A stretch of 7,431 nucleotides of DNA. Source: Actinocrinis sp046724665 (GTDB lineage: Bacteria; Actinomycetota; Actinomycetes; Streptomycetales; Catenulisporaceae). This document shows, piece by piece, positions 5,623 through 7,431 of the stretch. Below the pieces are notes generated by a model. The model ran no database searches. It was not told the origin of the DNA and saw only the letters and a list, made by a program, of their open reading frames with translations. The position numbers were made by a program, and so were the translations under genes. Numbering within the stretch: the first letter of the stretch is position 1; every line of letters begins with the position of its first letter. The stretch covers positions 1 to 7,431 of the forward strand of contig JBKOWZ010000128.1 of assembly GCA_046724665.1 (NCBI GenBank), in the 5' to 3' direction.

Positions 5623-5732
5623 TACGCGGCGTTTTGCGATTACAGCCGATCGCCGGAATGTTTACCGATCCTTCCTATCGCTGTCCGGTGCGTACCACCA
5701 GCAGCGGCACGTTTCCCTGTCACGATGAAGTG

Positions 5733-6536
5733 GTGAAGACCGAGTCGCGGCGTCCGCAGGTGGTCGCGCACCGGGGTGCGTCCGCCGAGGCGCCCGAGCA
5801 CACCCTCGCCGCGTACCGTACCGCGCTGTCCGCGGGTGCGGACGCATTGGAGTGCGACGTCAGGCTGACCGCCGACGGCCACCTGGTGTGCGTGCACGAC
5901 CGGCGAGTCGATCGCACGTCGGACGGGCGCGGGCGGGTCTCGATGCTCGAGCTGGCGCGGCTCGAGGAACTCGACTTCGGCTCCTGGCACGCCTCGCACG
6001 ACCCCGAGGCGCCCGACCTCCTCGATCGCAACCGGGTGCTGACGCTGCGCCGGCTGCTCGAGCTGATCGCCGGGCACGCGCGGCCGGTCGAGCTCGCCGT
6101 CGAGGTCAAGCATCCGACCCGGTACGCAGGCCGGGTGGAGCGTCGGCTGGTCGAACTGCTCGACGAATTCGGCTGGGCGCACGCACGCGGCGGCGCGGCG
6201 TCGCCGGTGCGGGTGATGAGCTTCTCCCGGCTCGCGGTGCGGCGCGTCCAGCGGCTGGCGCCGTCGCTGGACACGGTGTTCCTGATGGATCCGTTCTCGT
6301 TCCGGCTGCGCGACGGCATGCTGCCGCGCGGCGTGCCGATCGCCGGTCCGGCGATGGCGGTCGTGCGTACCCGTCCCGAATACGTCGAGCGGATGCATCG
6401 GGCGGGGCAGCGCGTGCACGTCTGGACCGTGGACGATCCGAGCGACGTCGAGCTGTGCGTGAAGCTCGGCGTGGACGCGATCATCACCAACAAGCCGCGC
6501 GAGGTACGTACTTTGGTCGATCTGGTCTCCGCGTAA
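5733..6536 (+). CDS. Glycerophosphodiester phosphodiesterase (GDPD family)
   Basis: Hydrolyses glycerophosphodiesters from deacylated phospholipids to sn-glycerol 3-phosphate and an alcohol. The fold is a TIM barrel needing a divalent metal. The 267-residue protein shows the full set of family residues: VVAHRGASAEAPEHTLAAY (HR at 13-14), ALECDVRLTADGHLVCVHD (E40, D42 and H55), VEVKH (E124 and K126), VWTVDD (230-235) and DAIITNKP (248-255). No signal peptide is present, so a cytosolic enzyme is likely. GTG codons at 5730 and 5733 are both possible starts and neither has a good SD. The frame stays open back to 5634, but that extension lacks coding bias. Actinobacterial relatives, from memory, also begin a few residues before QVVAHRGAS. 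Substrate specificity cannot be read from the sequence. Confidence 0.93.
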   Translation: MKTESRRPQVVAHRGASAEAPEHTLAAYRTALSAGADALECDVRLTADGHLVCVHDRRVDRTSDGRGRVSMLELARLEELDFGSWHASHDPEAPDLLDRNRVLTLRRLLELIAGHARPVELAVEVKHPTRYAGRVERRLVELLDEFGWAHARGGAASPVRVMSFSRLAVRRVQRLAPSLDTVFLMDPFSFRLRDGMLPRGVPIAGPAMAVVRTRPEYVERMHRAGQRVHVWTVDDPSDVELCVKLGVDAIITNKPREVRTLVDLVSA

Positions 6537-6887
6537 GCGTGCAAGCCATGTAAGTCGTGTGATCCGGGTAACAAGTAATACGTGATGTATGGCGCGGATT
6601 CGATGTCCCAGAGGATTCGTCCCGCGCACGTGTGCACCCCGTGCGCGATTGAATACGCTCCGGCGCGCGCAACCCTCGGTTTTCTCGCCTTCCACCGCGA
6701 CGTGACTCAAATCTCGGTAAAGCCTGCCCTAAGCGCAGGGGGGCGCGGACGCGCCGGGAAAGCGCCGGTGGCCAGGAGGATTCCGCGGCACCGGGTCGCG
6801 AGCTGGTGTTCGATGGGGCGCACTCGGCGCGCGCGCGTCGGCAAAGCGCCGTTGCGATACCAGACCGGGTCGTTTCCCCCGCTGCGG

Positions 6888-6908
6888 CCATGGGCATCGA
6901 TCCCATGG
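6888..6908. promoter_or_regulatory. Perfect inverted repeat upstream of the ATPase gene
   Basis: CCATGGG (6888-6894) and CCCATGG (6902-6908) are exact complements flanking CATCGAT, itself nearly symmetric. The site is 62 bases before the ATG at 6971. It may be a dimer-binding operator or a leader hairpin; no regulator can be named. Confidence 0.45.
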
Positions 6909-6921
6909 TGCCGTCCGGAGT

Positions 6922-6939
6922 CCGGTCCGGCGGGACCGG
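6922..6939 (+). other. GC hairpin before the ATPase SD
   Basis: CCGGTCC (6922-6928) and GGACCGG (6933-6939) pair perfectly around GGCG, just ahead of the GAGAGGGG motif at 6948-6955. No U tract follows. Together with the dyad at 6888-6908 it makes a tandem structured leader. Confidence 0.4.
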
Positions 6940-6970
6940 CAGCAACCGAGAGGGGTCGGTGGGGGTGATC

Positions 6971-7431
6971 ATGCCTGTGGCGCGGGTGTCGCCTACCTCG
7001 TACACCGGCTATCTGCCGCACTCCTCGGTGAGCGTAAGGCAGGCGCGATCGCAGCTGGCGGCGGACCTGTACGAGCGGGACGTGCTCAGTTCGCTGGTCG
7101 ATGACGCGGTGCTCATACTCTCCGAGTTCGTTACCAACGCGCTACGCCACGCGCGGGCGCTGAACTCGGGGATGATCCGCGTCTCCTGGGAGCTGAGCGG
7201 CGAGGGGCTGCTGCGGATCGAGGTGACAGACGGCGGCGGGACTACCCGGCCGTCCACGAAACCGTACTCGATGTCCGTGTCGGCGCAGGCCGGCCGAGGC
7301 CTGGAGATAGTGGACCGGCTCGCCGACCGCTGGGGCTCCCAGCGCGAGGAGGGCGGCGACGAGTACACCGTCTGGGCCGAACTGGCTGTACGGGCCCGCC
7401 ACGCCGGGCACACCGGGCGCAGGCTGCGGGC
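6971..7431 (+). CDS. Stand-alone GHKL ATPase (RsbW-like anti-sigma kinase type), C-terminus outside window
   Basis: A small ATP-binding protein of the HATPase_c_2 group, common in actinobacteria as serine-protein kinases or anti-sigma factors that switch partners through phosphorylation of an anti-sigma antagonist. The 153 visible residues contain the N box SEFVTNALRHA (51-61, with E52, N56 and H60), the G1 box VTDGGG (85-90) and the G2 box AGRGLEIVDRLADRWG (107-122). The fold ends near VWAELAV (134-140), so little is missing. There is no sensor, dimerisation or membrane segment. ATG 6971 has GGGGG 5 bases upstream, while GTG 6965 has GAGAGGGG 9 bases upstream, so the start could be two codons earlier. 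No sigma factor or antagonist gene is in view, and kinase versus anti-sigma function cannot be settled. Confidence 0.88.
   Translation, partial: MPVARVSPTSYTGYLPHSSVSVRQARSQLAADLYERDVLSSLVDDAVLILSEFVTNALRHARALNSGMIRVSWELSGEGLLRIEVTDGGGTTRPSTKPYSMSVSAQAGRGLEIVDRLADRWGSQREEGGDEYTVWAELAVRARHAGHTGRRLR

Larger units (their letters stand above)
6537..6970. other. Long gene-poor intergenic region with several inverted repeats
   Basis: No credible gene is seen in these 434 bases. The longest plus-strand frame (6582-6968) shows weak GC3 bias and no recognisable domain. The first 60 bases are unusually AT-rich for this genome and include the near-palindrome ATACGTGATGTAT (6578-6590). Dyads include CGCGCAC/GTGCGCG (6623-6629 and 6641-6647), GGCGCG-GA-CGCGCC near 6740-6755 and the two dyads listed separately. 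AAAGCGCCG occurs twice, near 6760 and 6843. I cannot place a promoter for the downstream gene with confidence. Confidence 0.55.

Noticed and set aside
5595..5669. Possible PHO boxes (TTCACAC-like repeats and GTTTACC) between the DUF74 and phosphodiesterase genes
   Set aside because: Phosphodiesterase genes are often Pho-controlled, but PhoP sites in Streptomyces are contiguous 11-base repeats of GTTCACC type. Here the spacing is 18-20 bases and adjoining 11-mers do not match.
5634..5732. N-terminal extension of the phosphodiesterase to the upstream ATG
   Set aside because: The 33 extra residues have no coding bias or family similarity, there is no SD, and related proteins begin close to QVVAHRGAS.
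6582..6968. 128-codon plus-strand frame overlapping the ATPase start region
   Set aside because: Third-position GC is much lower than in the real genes here, there is no SD and no family resemblance. The region is better explained as regulatory.
1..7431. Search for mobile elements, CRISPR arrays, phage or defence genes
   Set aside because: No transposase, integrase, spacer-repeat array, restriction or toxin-antitoxin gene is visible. I also see no integrase or att-like repeat beside the tRNA-Ser gene.

Overview
The window is very GC-rich, with strong G/C bias at third codon positions, GTG starts, short SD motifs and actinobacterial protein families. It is chromosomal DNA from a high-GC actinomycete (Actinomycetota). 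Streptomyces or a Catenulispora-like relative is my best guess, not a firm assignment. The block PBP / PadR regulator / inositol-phosphate synthase / LppU-like protein matches, from memory, the core chromosomal arrangement in Streptomyces (SCO3897-SCO3901 region) and in Mycobacterium (ino1 and a PadR gene near ponA1). This is therefore mostly conserved housekeeping territory. I see no transposase, phage gene, CRISPR array or toxin-antitoxin pair.

Layout. (1) 1-1899, minus: a class A penicillin-binding protein, cut off at the window edge just after its transpeptidase SxxK motif, with a long disordered cytoplasmic tail that repeats RGYG. (2) 1900-2286: a divergent intergenic region with a convincing promoter toward padR, overlapped by a perfect 23-bp palindrome inside a ladder of alternating ATCG/CGAT blocks, then two GC hairpins in the presumed leader. 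(3) 2287-2913, plus: PadR-family repressor. (4) 2999-4078, plus: myo-inositol-1-phosphate synthase, probably co-transcribed with padR. (5) 4143-4439 and 4436-5008, plus: a small membrane-anchored LppU/SCO3897-like protein, apparently expressed from a leaderless promoter, overlapping by 4 bases a DUF1697 protein. (6) 5024-5108, minus: tRNA-Ser(UGA). (7) 5206-5562, minus: a YbjQ/UPF0145 (DUF74) protein. (8) 5563-5732: divergent spacer with three TGTGTGAA direct repeats. (9) 5733-6536, plus: glycerophosphodiester phosphodiesterase. (10) 6537-6970: 434 bases with no convincing gene but several inverted repeats. (11) 6971-7431, plus: a stand-alone GHKL (RsbW-like anti-sigma type) ATPase, open at the window end.

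How the parts fit. Inositol phosphate made by Ino1 feeds phosphatidylinositol and, in many actinomycetes, mycothiol synthesis. The padR-ino1 arrangement with the palindrome over the predicted transcription start suggests a self-repressing switch that sets inositol synthesis. The PBP and the phosphodiesterase act in envelope and phospholipid turnover. The strongest candidate for something under-described is the padR operator ladder. No wholly new multi-gene system is evident.
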